Source: a virus. From it: a stretch of DNA of 30,058 nucleotides. A program made the translations under genes and the position numbers. The stretch lies in the IMG/VR virus record IMGVR_UViG_3300025087_001825, positions 1 through 30,058 of that record. One strand, 5' to 3'. Numbering within the stretch: position 1 is the first letter of the stretch; the number at the start of each line of letters is the position of its first letter. The notes under the pieces were generated by a model. It ran no database searches, was not told where the DNA came from, and saw nothing but the letters and a program-made list of their open reading frames with translations. Of the stretch, positions 1-7,578 are shown one piece after another.

Positions 1-1
1 A

Positions 2-199
2 GACTTAGGGGGAAGCGGAGTATCTCCCGCAATAAACGATATTATTGGTCTTGATTTTGCCATTAACGATTCCGATACCGGCGGTACAAGAGAAAGTCAG
101 GAGGAATGGAGTGGTGATGGGACAAGCTATCTTGACCCATCACAATTTGGAGAATTAAAATTTATTGCCGGGGCACCTCCATCAGGACCGTGTCGGTAA
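2..199 (+). CDS. C-terminal end of a CBM9-like carbohydrate-binding (fibre) protein, partial
   Basis: The reading frame is already open at the window's first bases and stops at TAA 197-199, leaving 65 residues of a longer protein. The text GLDFAINDSDTGGTRES, followed by EEWSGDGTSYLDPSQFGELK, matches the C-terminal part of family 9 carbohydrate-binding / DOMON-like domains: a hydrophobic strand, the IND-D-GG-RES turn, a W-G pair, then DPS-FG. Such domains bind sugars, and in a phage they normally sit on fibres or other surface proteins. It precedes other fibre-like genes, which fits a host-recognition role. After the TAA the same frame stays open for 21 more codons, to TAA 263-265, and encodes a strand-like end (TYSVVIKLDVD). 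The gene may therefore have been shortened by a nonsense change. The family call is fairly good; the role is inferred. Confidence 0.6.
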   Translation, partial: DLGGSGVSPAINDIIGLDFAINDSDTGGTRESQEEWSGDGTSYLDPSQFGELKFIAGAPPSGPCR

Positions 200-284
200 T
201 TCAGTTATTGTGGTTCAGATGGGGGTTTGACCTATAGTGTTGTTATTAAACTTGATGTGGACTAAGAAGTGTTGTACAAATTAA

Positions 285-290
285 TATAAT
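285..290 (+). promoter_or_regulatory. Possible -10 hexamer (TATAAT) upstream of the gene at 320
   Basis: A perfect TATAAT lies in the gap between the partial CBM9-like gene and the gene at 320. No good -35 box is found 16-18 bases upstream and there is no extended -10 TG. In AT-rich DNA such a hexamer occurs by chance, so this is a weak call. Confidence 0.2.
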
Positions 291-319
291 AGAATTGAGG
301 AAAGGAAAATAATTTAAAT

Positions 320-736
320 ATGCCTAGATCTACTATTTTTGATGTTTACCAGAATGCCTATTATAAGGCAGCTACTCAATTTCTATTTCGGGAATTTAAT
401 CCAGTTAGACTAGCGAGTAGTTTTGTATATAACTCGGTGGGTTCTGGTGGTTTGGCAGCTACTAATGGTTTGATAGATGTATCAAGATATAGAAGTAAAG
501 AAATATATTATCAGCCTAGAATATTGAATAGTGGCTCTGTAGCTTTTAGTATAGAGGGTAAGGCTGCTTTTATGAGTACCTGGACACAGTTGGATGTATT
601 TACTAAGACGTCCGAGCAGGCTACCTGGTACACGGGATATATGGTGACTGAGGAAATAGATCATTTGAGGGTAGGAGTAAGGGCAGCAAGCCCGGGAGCT
701 AGCGATATTGTTAATATTTATTTAGGCTTAAAATAG
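320..736 (+). CDS. Hypothetical phage structural protein (138 aa)
   Basis: The ATG at 320 follows a purine-rich stretch (gaggaaagg, about 297-305) with a rather long spacer. The protein has no signal peptide or membrane segment. It is rich in Tyr, Ser, Ala and beta-branched residues, with alternating hydrophobic strands in its second half (VAFSIEGKAAF, IDHLRVGVRAA, DIVNIYLGLK), suggesting an all-beta fold. I do not recognise the family. It lies between a carbohydrate-binding fragment and a C1q-like fibre protein, so a small fibre, baseplate or adhesion subunit is plausible; position is the only support for that. Confidence 0.7.
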   Translation: MPRSTIFDVYQNAYYKAATQFLFREFNPVRLASSFVYNSVGSGGLAATNGLIDVSRYRSKEIYYQPRILNSGSVAFSIEGKAAFMSTWTQLDVFTKTSEQATWYTGYMVTEEIDHLRVGVRAASPGASDIVNIYLGLK

Positions 737-752
737 GGAGAAGATAAATATT

Positions 753-1808
753 ATGAAAAGAAAACATTGGTTGCTAGCTTTTTTGGTAATGCTGTTTCCT
801 TTTCTTATAGCGGCAGATAAGAAGCCCTTAGTATTGAACGCTGGTGTCCCTGGGCAAGTGAGATCAGGTGATTATATTGAGGGCCTCGGCCCCAACGCCA
901 ATCCTTCCAACCTTCTTTCCTCTGGCACTGGTGGAATGGAGTTATGGCCAGATGGGACTGGTAATGCTCCGTTTGGGACTGCGTTGGTGCTTACACCTAC
1001 TGTGGCTCAGATAACGGGTATTAAGGGTTATGGAAGTGTAGGGCCTTATGCGGCGAGAGTAACGGCAACGGGGGCCGGGGATGAAGGGATAAGCATTACC
1101 TTAGCTACCCTTGAAGCTTCTACTGTATATTCTATCTCAGTATGGACAAAGGCTACAGCAGGAGACACGACTAGTGTTATAACGACTGGTTGCGTATCTA
1201 ATATAAACACCGATACTACAGCAACGTCATGGACATTAGTAACTGGCACTTGTACCACGGATGCTACTCCTACCAACATAGTAATTCAGCTAGTAGCTTC
1301 TGCAGATACTGATATAGCGGATTTTGAAGGGTTGTCAGTTACTAAAAGCCCTATCCCAGCAGCCTTTGCCGAGGGGCCAATGATGGGAGAAAGAAGATTA
1401 CAATTTTTCGCTAATACTACTGTGGGAACAACAACAACTTCAGAGGCATGGACGGTTATTGGTATGGATGGAGAAGATTTTGATCCTGCGGGGAAATATA
1501 ATTTGTCAACTGATCGCTACACTCCTGGGGAGGATGGGCATTATCTTATTATAGGTTGTGTGGGTTTTAACCCAGGTGTAGATGGAAAAGTGTATCAGCA
1601 TGGGGTGCTTAAAAACGGTTCTATTACTTATCCAGGAACCGGAGGGCCCCATGCAGCAGGGACATCTGGTATAACCCCATGCAGTAGCGTACTACTATTT
1701 CTTGACGAGAATGATTATGCTCAATGTGCGGGGACGCAAAACACAGGAGGGAACGTTGATACACTAGGAAATAATAATAGTTTTTGTGCTGGATATAAAA
1801 TTGATTAG
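753..1808 (+). CDS. Fibre-like protein with signal peptide, carbohydrate-binding-like middle and C1q-like head
   Basis: 351 residues, ATG at 753 after aggga-type purines. Residues 1-21 (MKRKHWLLAFLVMLFPFLIA) form a textbook Sec signal peptide: basic start, hydrophobic core, small residue at the end. The next segment, PLVLNAGVPGQVRSGD, resembles the N-terminal lead-in of many phage fibres. Residues about 55-195 (GGMELWPDGTG, then YAARVTATGAGDEGISI and VYSISVWTKATAG) look like a CBM4/9-type galactose-binding-like jelly roll. Residues about 210-351 look like a C1q/TNF-like trimeric head, with strands such as GHYLIIGCVGF and an SFCAGYKID end that fits the last C1q strand. The signal peptide is odd for a virion part and may mean the protein is exported or envelope-anchored during infection. 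Domain calls are by eye; the exact role is unknown. Confidence 0.75.
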   Translation: MKRKHWLLAFLVMLFPFLIAADKKPLVLNAGVPGQVRSGDYIEGLGPNANPSNLLSSGTGGMELWPDGTGNAPFGTALVLTPTVAQITGIKGYGSVGPYAARVTATGAGDEGISITLATLEASTVYSISVWTKATAGDTTSVITTGCVSNINTDTTATSWTLVTGTCTTDATPTNIVIQLVASADTDIADFEGLSVTKSPIPAAFAEGPMMGERRLQFFANTTVGTTTTSEAWTVIGMDGEDFDPAGKYNLSTDRYTPGEDGHYLIIGCVGFNPGVDGKVYQHGVLKNGSITYPGTGGPHAAGTSGITPCSSVLLFLDENDYAQCAGTQNTGGNVDTLGNNNSFCAGYKID

Positions 1809-1818
1809 GAGAAAAGAT

Positions 1819-2328
1819 ATGAAAAAACTATTTATAACAACGTTATTGCTAGGCTGCTTTTCTGTAATAGCTTTTGCTGGTACTCCTAATTGTGTTAGGT
1901 GTAAGATTAATACAGTTAAGCTAGAAGTTATTGAAAAATATGCCCTTAATCTTTTAGATACTACTGAGTGTGCACCGGGAATAAATGAACTAGAGATGCT
2001 AAAAGCTGATGAAGTCTATATAAGTATTTCTTTGCCAGAAGAAATAAATAAGGCCTTTACTGCCACTAAAATAATTGTTACTAAAGATTTAGAGGGCAAG
2101 TATCAGCTAACCTATGATTTTGTTCCTCTTTTAACAGATGAAGAGAAAGCCGCTAAAGCCTTTGAAGGGCTTATTCTAGCCGAATTTCCGCAAATAACTA
2201 AGTTTGGAGATTTAACGCCAGAGATGATTGACCAGTACGTGGTGGATCATCCTCTAGATAAGAATATGCTAGGTAAAATTATAAAGGCAGGTTTATTTTA
2301 TATCAGGTCTGGAGGAGGGTTAAAGTGA
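1819..2328 (+). CDS. Small exported protein of unknown function (signal peptide)
   Basis: The start is ATG 1819, behind taggagaaaag; an upstream in-frame start at 1786 would bury the signal peptide and has no clear Shine-Dalgarno. The 169-residue product opens with MKKLFITTLLLGCFSVIAFA, a Sec signal peptide with a likely signal peptidase I site after AFA. An LLGC string could also be read as a poor lipobox. The mature part begins GTPNCVRCKI, with a CxxC pair, and then has amphipathic strands and helices without a family I recognise. It sits directly behind another signal-peptide protein, so the two may act together outside the cytoplasm, for example at the cell surface or in lysis. That link is inference. 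Confidence 0.72.
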   Translation: MKKLFITTLLLGCFSVIAFAGTPNCVRCKINTVKLEVIEKYALNLLDTTECAPGINELEMLKADEVYISISLPEEINKAFTATKIIVTKDLEGKYQLTYDFVPLLTDEEKAAKAFEGLILAEFPQITKFGDLTPEMIDQYVVDHPLDKNMLGKIIKAGLFYIRSGGGLK

Positions 2329-2332
2329 AATA

Positions 2333-2503
2333 ATGTTCCGTAAAAATCAAGAAAAAACTGATGGTTCTTACGCAAAATGCACCAATGATAAGTGTGGTGT
2401 ATACTGGGAGAGTACTAAAATTAGATTGTGTCAGCTTTGTGGAAACCCTGTAAAGATAGTAGTAATAAAGGAAGATGGAAAAACAGAAACAGATGCCAGA
2501 TAA
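2333..2503 (+). CDS. Zinc-ribbon-like microprotein (56 aa)
   Basis: ATG 2333 to TAA 2501-2503. The start lies 4 bases after the preceding stop, and the purine run ggaggaggg near 2311-2319 can serve as Shine-Dalgarno. The chain carries CTNDKC and then CQLC, a C-x4-C plus C-x2-C arrangement that fits a single zinc ribbon, with a Lys-rich strand at the end (VKIVVIKEDGK). Coding is supported by its exact fit between neighbours and the conserved-looking cysteine pattern. It may bind nucleic acid or be a small structural knuckle; nothing in the sequence decides this. Confidence 0.62.
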   Translation: MFRKNQEKTDGSYAKCTNDKCGVYWESTKIRLCQLCGNPVKIVVIKEDGKTETDAR

Positions 2504-2520
2504 AAAAGAAGGAGTGATGA

Positions 2521-2811
2521 GTGGATATATTTGCAGACCCAAAAACAATTATCTTTTTAATTACTTCTTTTATAGCCCTCGGTGGTGTAGGGGCGGTAGT
2601 AAAAATAACCTGGGATAGAATGAATAAGTTGGCTAATGGGGTTGTCTACCAGGATGAATTTAAACAATTTGAAAAAAGATTTGTGGAAATGAAAGATGGT
2701 ATTGTTGATCTAAGGATTCAGCAGGGAGTATATCATCAAGAGATAACGGATTGGCTAAGAAAGATTGATGAGCGGTGTATAAAGCATTTGGTGGGAGGGA
2801 CAGGAAATTGA
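2521..2811 (+). CDS. Membrane-anchored coiled-coil protein, holin- or spanin-like candidate
   Basis: A GTG start at 2521 follows aaggag about 8 bases upstream. The 96-residue protein has one N-terminal membrane segment, residues about 10-28 (IIFLITSFIALGGVGAVVKI), then a charged amphipathic helix (residues about 40-85) likely to form a coiled coil. Small proteins with one membrane helix and a coiled coil are common in phage lysis cassettes (holin, XhlA-like or spanin-like). No lysin is recognised next to it, so the lysis role is only a suggestion. The gene ends in TTGA shared with the next start, implying coupled translation. Confidence 0.65.
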   Translation: MDIFADPKTIIFLITSFIALGGVGAVVKITWDRMNKLANGVVYQDEFKQFEKRFVEMKDGIVDLRIQQGVYHQEITDWLRKIDERCIKHLVGGTGN

Positions 2812-3482
2812 AAATTGATCTAAATCAGATGTTTACAGCCTTTGCCCTGAATTTTCCTGGTAAGGCTAAGCACAGAGAAGTAGATTACCATAGCCCTGAT
2901 GATCCCTGGGATTTTCATAATAGCCATTGGGGAGAAATAATTATTGGAGATAGACTGGTACAGATTCAAAGAATAGGAACTACAGGGCAACATATATTTG
3001 ATGTTTATCATAATGATTTGTTAGGTAATGAAGAGATTATAGCTATCCGAAGCACTTTATTAGATAATGAGAAGGGGTTTTTATGGGAGCCTTCTATCCC
3101 TGTGGTTAAGAGATTGTTTGAGGTAAACAATATAGCAGAGTTAATAGGAGCAAACTTAGAGAGGTGGGTAGATGAAAAAAACATAATATCTTGCCAGCCT
3201 ATATTTAGGCAAAACTTTTCTTGGGGTTATTATATAAGTGATATAGGAACCTATGATTTTGGAGGTAATATAGGATTACGGGCTTATCTAGTTCTTACGT
3301 CCTTATATGGAATACAAGAGAATTATGCCTATGATATTGGGCCTGATCTTAATACTTTTGAGCCCAAATATGGTCTATTGGCTTATAAGCATTGGCATAA
3401 TGACGATGCCTGGGCCATAGAGACCTATGCCTGGATAGAAGATTTTATTTATCTAGAATATTCATGCCCAGTTTTACTATAG
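2808..3482 (+). CDS. Hypothetical protein, Trp/Tyr-rich (224 aa)
   Basis: I place the start at TTG 2808, which overlaps the previous stop as TTGA and lies behind gggagggacagg. An earlier in-frame start at 2775 sits well inside the previous gene. The protein is rich in Trp, Tyr, His and Asp (SPDDPWDFHNSHWGE, KHWHNDDAWAIETYAWIED), has no clear membrane segment, and looks globular. I do not recognise the family. The aromatic and acidic content would suit a carbohydrate- or metal-binding enzyme, such as a cell-wall hydrolase, but I see no diagnostic catalytic motif. Confidence 0.68.
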   Translation: MKIDLNQMFTAFALNFPGKAKHREVDYHSPDDPWDFHNSHWGEIIIGDRLVQIQRIGTTGQHIFDVYHNDLLGNEEIIAIRSTLLDNEKGFLWEPSIPVVKRLFEVNNIAELIGANLERWVDEKNIISCQPIFRQNFSWGYYISDIGTYDFGGNIGLRAYLVLTSLYGIQENYAYDIGPDLNTFEPKYGLLAYKHWHNDDAWAIETYAWIEDFIYLEYSCPVLL

Positions 3483-3493
3483 GGAGTTGAGCT

Positions 3494-3877
3494 ATGTCTC
3501 TAAGAAGCCTTTGTGCGAATTGTAGCGTAGAGATGGGCAATAACAATAAGAAAAAGTATTGCTCTGCCTGTGAGTTTGTATCATTCCCCTGTCCTGACTG
3601 TGGCAAAGAAGTAATCAGAAAAAGAACTATAGTAGATATAAAGATAAAAATGTTCCCCGGATATGTTCCAGCTTGCAGCCAGCGATGTTCATCTGGTAGG
3701 ATAGCCCGGGACAAAAAGACTCAATATGATATGGAGCCACTTGATCCTGACCCTAAGATTTTAGCTTCTTGGCAGGAAGAGATCGAAGAAATAAGACTGT
3801 ATCGTCCTCCTTTTAGGCCAATAGGCTGGGAATGGGATATTATTTTGCAGGATTATATGAGGTCAGTGACGGTGTAA
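3494..3877 (+). CDS. Zinc-binding protein with several CxxC pairs (127 aa)
   Basis: ATG 3494 follows agggag with good spacing. The N-terminal half has CANC, CSAC and CPDC pairs at about residues 7-10, 23-26 and 33-36, then a further Cys pair near residues 61-65. This suggests two zinc knuckles or ribbons. The C-terminal half is acidic then aromatic (PPFRPIGWEWD). The architecture fits small phage regulators or scaffolded nucleic-acid binders, but no specific family is recognised. It is one of four small Cys-rich proteins in this window. Confidence 0.7.
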   Translation: MSLRSLCANCSVEMGNNNKKKYCSACEFVSFPCPDCGKEVIRKRTIVDIKIKMFPGYVPACSQRCSSGRIARDKKTQYDMEPLDPDPKILASWQEEIEEIRLYRPPFRPIGWEWDIILQDYMRSVTV

Positions 3878-3903
3878 TATTTTTTTATAGGGAGGTGATT
3901 TTT

Positions 3904-4086
3904 ATGAAAAGTTGGATTACTAAGGTAACGGGATGCCTAAGCATATTGTATGGAATAGCCCTAATTATTTACAGTCAAGATATTACCCAGGGGATGCCTT
4001 ATATAATTGGTGGAGGAGGGATGTTGGGAATTGGGAGAAAGATTGATAGGCTTGGCGGACAGGGCGGATCACTACTATGCCCCTAA
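3904..4086 (+). CDS. Small membrane protein (60 aa)
   Basis: The start is ATG 3904, set by a near-perfect Shine-Dalgarno (agggaggtgat, 3890-3900); the frame opens further upstream but has no ribosome site there. Residues about 8-24 (TGCLSILYGIALIIYS) form one membrane helix, and a second weaker hydrophobic Gly-rich segment (MPYIIGGGGMLGIG) follows before a basic turn and a Gly-rich end. It may be a holin-like or membrane-associated protein and lies downstream of the other membrane protein at 2521. The function is inferred only from size and topology. Confidence 0.68.
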   Translation: MKSWITKVTGCLSILYGIALIIYSQDITQGMPYIIGGGGMLGIGRKIDRLGGQGGSLLCP

Positions 4087-4185
4087 GGAAATGAGATTGA
4101 ATATCCCTCCTTGGTGGGCAGTGAAGATGAAATGAGTTTGTAAAATAGGGGATCATGTATTTTTGGAATCAGATAGAGTAAGAAA

Positions 4186-7100
4186 ATGAAAAGAAAAGAT
4201 ATTGATAAAATAAGTTCTCGGGGGGAAGAGAAAGTCCATAGGGTTTTGGCTCAAGTTATTTCTCCTTGGCAGCAGGAGACTGGAATAGAAGCCCCGAAAG
4301 CTTATGCTTTTAAGGATTTTCTTTCTGTGTATGGGGAAGGAGCTTTGGCTAATGTTTGGGTTTTTCGGGCAGTAAGAGCAATAAGTGAAGCACAGGCTCA
4401 GCTTCCTCTTCTTATTCAAGGACGGAATCGGAAGGGAGAATGGGAAAATATATATTCAGGTTCCTTACCTAGGTTATTTGAAAATATTAATCCGGTAATG
4501 ACTTATTATGACTTTACTGAAGCTGAAAGTATATATATGGAATTGACTGGTAATTGCTTTTTGGCCTTGGAAAACCCATCTCCATCAACTAAAATGCCCA
4601 GAGAAATATGGCCTATAAGGCCAGATTTGGTGAGGATACATCCTGATAAGGAGACAGGGGAGGTACTGGGTTATACAGTTCATTTGGGTGATGGACAGAA
4701 GCCAATTTTGTATTCTAGGGATGAAATGATTCATAGAAAGTACTATAATCCTACTAATTGGTTTTGGGGAGCTAGTCCGTTAGCTGTATTTAAAATGGGG
4801 TTGACTTTTGAATATTATACTAAAGTCTATGAAAGTAATTTTTTTAAACATGGAGTACGAGAGACAGGTATATTAGTTGCTGGTGGGAGGTTGGATGATA
4901 AGCAATTTGAAAGATTAAGAAAACAAACTGAGGCTCGGTATAGTGGAGTAGAGATGATGCATCGGCCAATGGTTTTGGAGGGGGGTTTGGATTGGAAAAG
5001 AATAAGTGTTCCTCCAAAAGATATGGAGTATAAGGAATTAAAAAAATGGAATAAAGAGGAAGTTGAGGCAATATATAATATACCACCATTAAAGATGATG
5101 GATATGGAAGCAGCTAGTAAGTTAGCCAATGCAGAAATACAGGAGAGGTTGTTTTGGTCAGACACTATAATTCCTAGACTCAAGAAGCGAGAAGGGTTCT
5201 TTGACGAGTGGTTATTGCCTTTCTTTTTTAAGAAGAGTGAGTTATCAAACTATAGATTTAGACATGACTTGAGTGAAGTAAGATCATTACAAATGAGTGA
5301 GATAGAAAAAAGCGAAATAGCTGTAAGGTTAATTGGGGGGAACAATCCAATTTTTTCGGTAGATGAAGTTAGAGAGAGACTTTATAGCTTGCCTCCAGCC
5401 TCATGGGGAGGTAAAGAGCCTCTGGTTTCAGCTAATTTAGTTCCAGCTGGCTTTATGTCCTCTGGAGGAGGGGGGGTTCAGGTAGAGGGAATTCTTAATA
5501 TATTAGCAGAGAAAATAGCTAAAAAGATAAAAGATAATGGCAATGCTAAATTAATAGAAGGAGAAGTATTAGACATCAAGACTGATGATAATACTTCTTT
5601 GGTAGAGGATAAGTATTCAGAAGAGTATATATGGAGTATTCAACCAGAATTTGATATAGGAGAGGAACAACAGCAATACTGGAGGGAATGGGCAGTAAGG
5701 AGATTAAAGGAAGAAGACCGCTTTGTAAGGTCTTTGAATGTAGAGTTTAGGAGAGAGTTAAATGAGACCTTAAATAATTTAAATAAATTAAATGAAGGCC
5801 AACTTATACCTGTTAAATCATTATTGTTTGATGAGAGTCATGCAATAAATAATATGAGGGATATATATTTAAGTAATTTTGGTTTTATAATGAGGAATAC
5901 TTCTAGTGAAGAGATGGCTAAATGGAATTTGACTAATTTAGTAGATGAGCAGAGCCCTACTGTGATAGAATATGGAAGGAATCAGGCAAGCTGGTTTGCT
6001 GGTACAGGTAGGGAAAATCTTAGGCCGGGTCAATATTCTGGGGTAACAGGGACTCAGTTAGAAAAACTAGAGAATACATTTAATGAAGGATATAGATTGG
6101 GAGAGAGCGTAGAGGAATTAACTAAGAGAGCTCAAAATGTTTTTGCTGGAACAATAAGAGAAAAGGGATATGCTGCTAGACGGATAGCTAGAACTGAGAC
6201 TATAAGAATAGCTAACTTTAGTAGATTAACTCAGTATCAAAGGAATAGGCATATTGTTAGAGCAAAGCAGTGGTTGGCTCAGCTTGATAGTAGAGTAGAG
6301 GAAATTTGTGCTAGATTGCATGGTGAGGTAGTAGATTTGGAGGCCAGCTTTTCTGGGGGATATTATCAGCCCCCGGATCCCCACGTAGGCTGTCGGTGTT
6401 CTATACTTCCAGTAATTAGAGAAAAGCTAGGAGAGATTGAAGCAAAACCTATTTATGAACCTCCTATGAGTTCTATTGGCCGGTTTGTAAAGTGTATTTT
6501 ACCAGAAAAATTTTTTACTGTTGGCTTTGAGTTTAAAATTCCTTCTGAATGTATGGATTATACAAGAGATGAAGGAGGGGAATGGAGTTTAAGGGGAGAG
6601 CTTGTTTCTGAAGAGGTTACAGAAAGATTTAAAAAGATGAGAATTCCTCCTGGATGGAAGCAAGTAGTAGCCTCTACTGATCCTAAAGCAAAGGTGCAAG
6701 TTGTTGGTATGGATATTGCGGGTAGATGGCAATATAGATATTCAGCTCTGCATATAGGAGAGGCAGCTAAAAATAAGTTTAATAGGCTAAAAATTTTTGA
6801 AAGAAAGATAGATAAGATTAGAAATGGGATTGAGAAAGGGATAGTTAATAATGATTCAAGAGCTTTTCTTCTGAAGCTTGAAGATAAAACAGGCATAAGA
6901 GCGGGGTCTTTGGTTGATGTGAAGGCAAAGAAAAAAGCCTATGGGTTAACAACCTTACAAAATGAACATGTGGTTGTTAAAGGTAATAAAATTATTTTAG
7001 ATTTTGTAGCAAAGAAAGGTATACCCGCTCATTATGAATTAGAAGATAATGTTTTGGCTACTTGGTTAAAAGCTAGGCAAAGTCAAGTGCAAATAGGAGA

Positions 7101-7386
7101 GAGGCTTTTTCCTGATATTCCAGCAAATGAACTCAATAAATATATTAAGGAAATATCTGGTAAGAGTTTTTCTATTAAGGATTTTAGAACTTTTCATGGC
7201 TCTCGTATTGCTAGGGAAGAGTTGAAACAATATGGGGGAAAAGTTTTGTCTACCAAAGAAAAAAAGGATATAATAAAAACCACTTTGGAAAAAGTAAGTT
7301 TTTTTCTAAAAAACACTCCGTCTATGGCAAAGAAGGCATATATAGATCCAATGGTATGGGACATAATAGGGGGAGGCGGTTTGTAA
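4186..7386 (+). CDS. Portal / MuF minor head / DNA topoisomerase IB triple fusion
   Basis: 1066 residues in a single open frame. Residues about 25-400 are an HK97-family portal, with typical segments such as YYDFTEAESIYMELTGNCFL, GASPLAVFKMGL and EAIYNIPPLKMM. A linker (about 400-480) leads to a MuF/SPP1 gp7-like minor head domain (about 490-745) ending in ARTETIRIAN, QWLAQLDSRVEEICARLHG and the HVGCRC signature (C736, C738). Residues about 780-1060 are a type IB topoisomerase: IPPGW (820-824), QYRY, KFNRLK, then DKTGIRAGS (R905), YGLTTL (919-924), the K943 loop, KDFRTFHGS (R1001), NTP (N1043) and KKAYIDP with nucleophile Y1052. N1043 to Y1052 is 9 residues, as for His265 to Tyr274 of vaccinia enzyme; Asn at that position is usual in bacterial enzymes. 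The product would place nicking/relaxing activity at the portal vertex. Proteolytic release by the prohead protease is possible. Confidence 0.93.
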   Translation: MKRKDIDKISSRGEEKVHRVLAQVISPWQQETGIEAPKAYAFKDFLSVYGEGALANVWVFRAVRAISEAQAQLPLLIQGRNRKGEWENIYSGSLPRLFENINPVMTYYDFTEAESIYMELTGNCFLALENPSPSTKMPREIWPIRPDLVRIHPDKETGEVLGYTVHLGDGQKPILYSRDEMIHRKYYNPTNWFWGASPLAVFKMGLTFEYYTKVYESNFFKHGVRETGILVAGGRLDDKQFERLRKQTEARYSGVEMMHRPMVLEGGLDWKRISVPPKDMEYKELKKWNKEEVEAIYNIPPLKMMDMEAASKLANAEIQERLFWSDTIIPRLKKREGFFDEWLLPFFFKKSELSNYRFRHDLSEVRSLQMSEIEKSEIAVRLIGGNNPIFSVDEVRERLYSLPPASWGGKEPLVSANLVPAGFMSSGGGGVQVEGILNILAEKIAKKIKDNGNAKLIEGEVLDIKTDDNTSLVEDKYSEEYIWSIQPEFDIGEEQQQYWREWAVRRLKEEDRFVRSLNVEFRRELNETLNNLNKLNEGQLIPVKSLLFDESHAINNMRDIYLSNFGFIMRNTSSEEMAKWNLTNLVDEQSPTVIEYGRNQASWFAGTGRENLRPGQYSGVTGTQLEKLENTFNEGYRLGESVEELTKRAQNVFAGTIREKGYAARRIARTETIRIANFSRLTQYQRNRHIVRAKQWLAQLDSRVEEICARLHGEVVDLEASFSGGYYQPPDPHVGCRCSILPVIREKLGEIEAKPIYEPPMSSIGRFVKCILPEKFFTVGFEFKIPSECMDYTRDEGGEWSLRGELVSEEVTERFKKMRIPPGWKQVVASTDPKAKVQVVGMDIAGRWQYRYSALHIGEAAKNKFNRLKIFERKIDKIRNGIEKGIVNNDSRAFLLKLEDKTGIRAGSLVDVKAKKKAYGLTTLQNEHVVVKGNKIILDFVAKKGIPAHYELEDNVLATWLKARQSQVQIGERLFPDIPANELNKYIKEISGKSFSIKDFRTFHGSRIAREELKQYGGKVLSTKEKKDIIKTTLEKVSFFLKNTPSMAKKAYIDPMVWDIIGGGGL

Positions 7387-7575
7387 ATGGTAGAACAAGA
7401 AAAAGAAGAAAAGGATTTTAGAGATTGGATTGAATCAATTAATTTTGTGGATGAGGAGGGCAAGGTTCTTCCTGCAAAATTGACGGAGGATGATTCTTAT
7501 GATCCAGAGTATGACAGGGGAGAGCCTTCTGAGGAAGAAATAATAGAGGAAGAAGAAGAGGAGGAGGAGGAATAA
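7387..7575 (+). CDS. Very acidic small protein with C-terminal Glu run (62 aa)
   Basis: The ATG directly follows the TAA of the fusion gene (TAAATG), behind gggggaggcgg. The protein is strongly acidic, with more than half of its last 20 residues Glu, and has no fold I recognise. Its last part is encoded by a 28-base purine-only tract (7545-7572). Adjacent to a topoisomerase/MuF gene, such an acidic chain could be a DNA mimic, a chaperone or an assembly factor for the basic C-terminal enzyme. All of these are inference. Low complexity alone could also produce this pattern, but the tight junction supports real translation. Confidence 0.65.
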   Translation: MVEQEKEEKDFRDWIESINFVDEEGKVLPAKLTEDDSYDPEYDRGEPSEEEIIEEEEEEEEE

Positions 7576-7578
7576 TTT

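Noticed and set aside
272-290. TTGTAC plus TATAAT as a complete promoter
   Set aside because: The two hexamers are only 7 bases apart; just the TATAAT is kept as a weak candidate.
4091-4135. 14-codon frame (ATG to TGA) in the gap before the portal gene, behind aagga
   Set aside because: Too short and without a recognisable peptide; the spacing to the Shine-Dalgarno is also poor.
4827-5183. Minus-strand open frames opposite the portal gene
   Set aside because: Shadow frames with Ser/Leu/Pro-biased composition and no ribosome sites; the + strand gene is unambiguous.
7545-7572. 28-base purine-only tract as a possible triplex or regulatory element
   Set aside because: It is fully explained by Glu codons (GAA/GAG) of the acidic protein; purine-rich coding is general in this genome.
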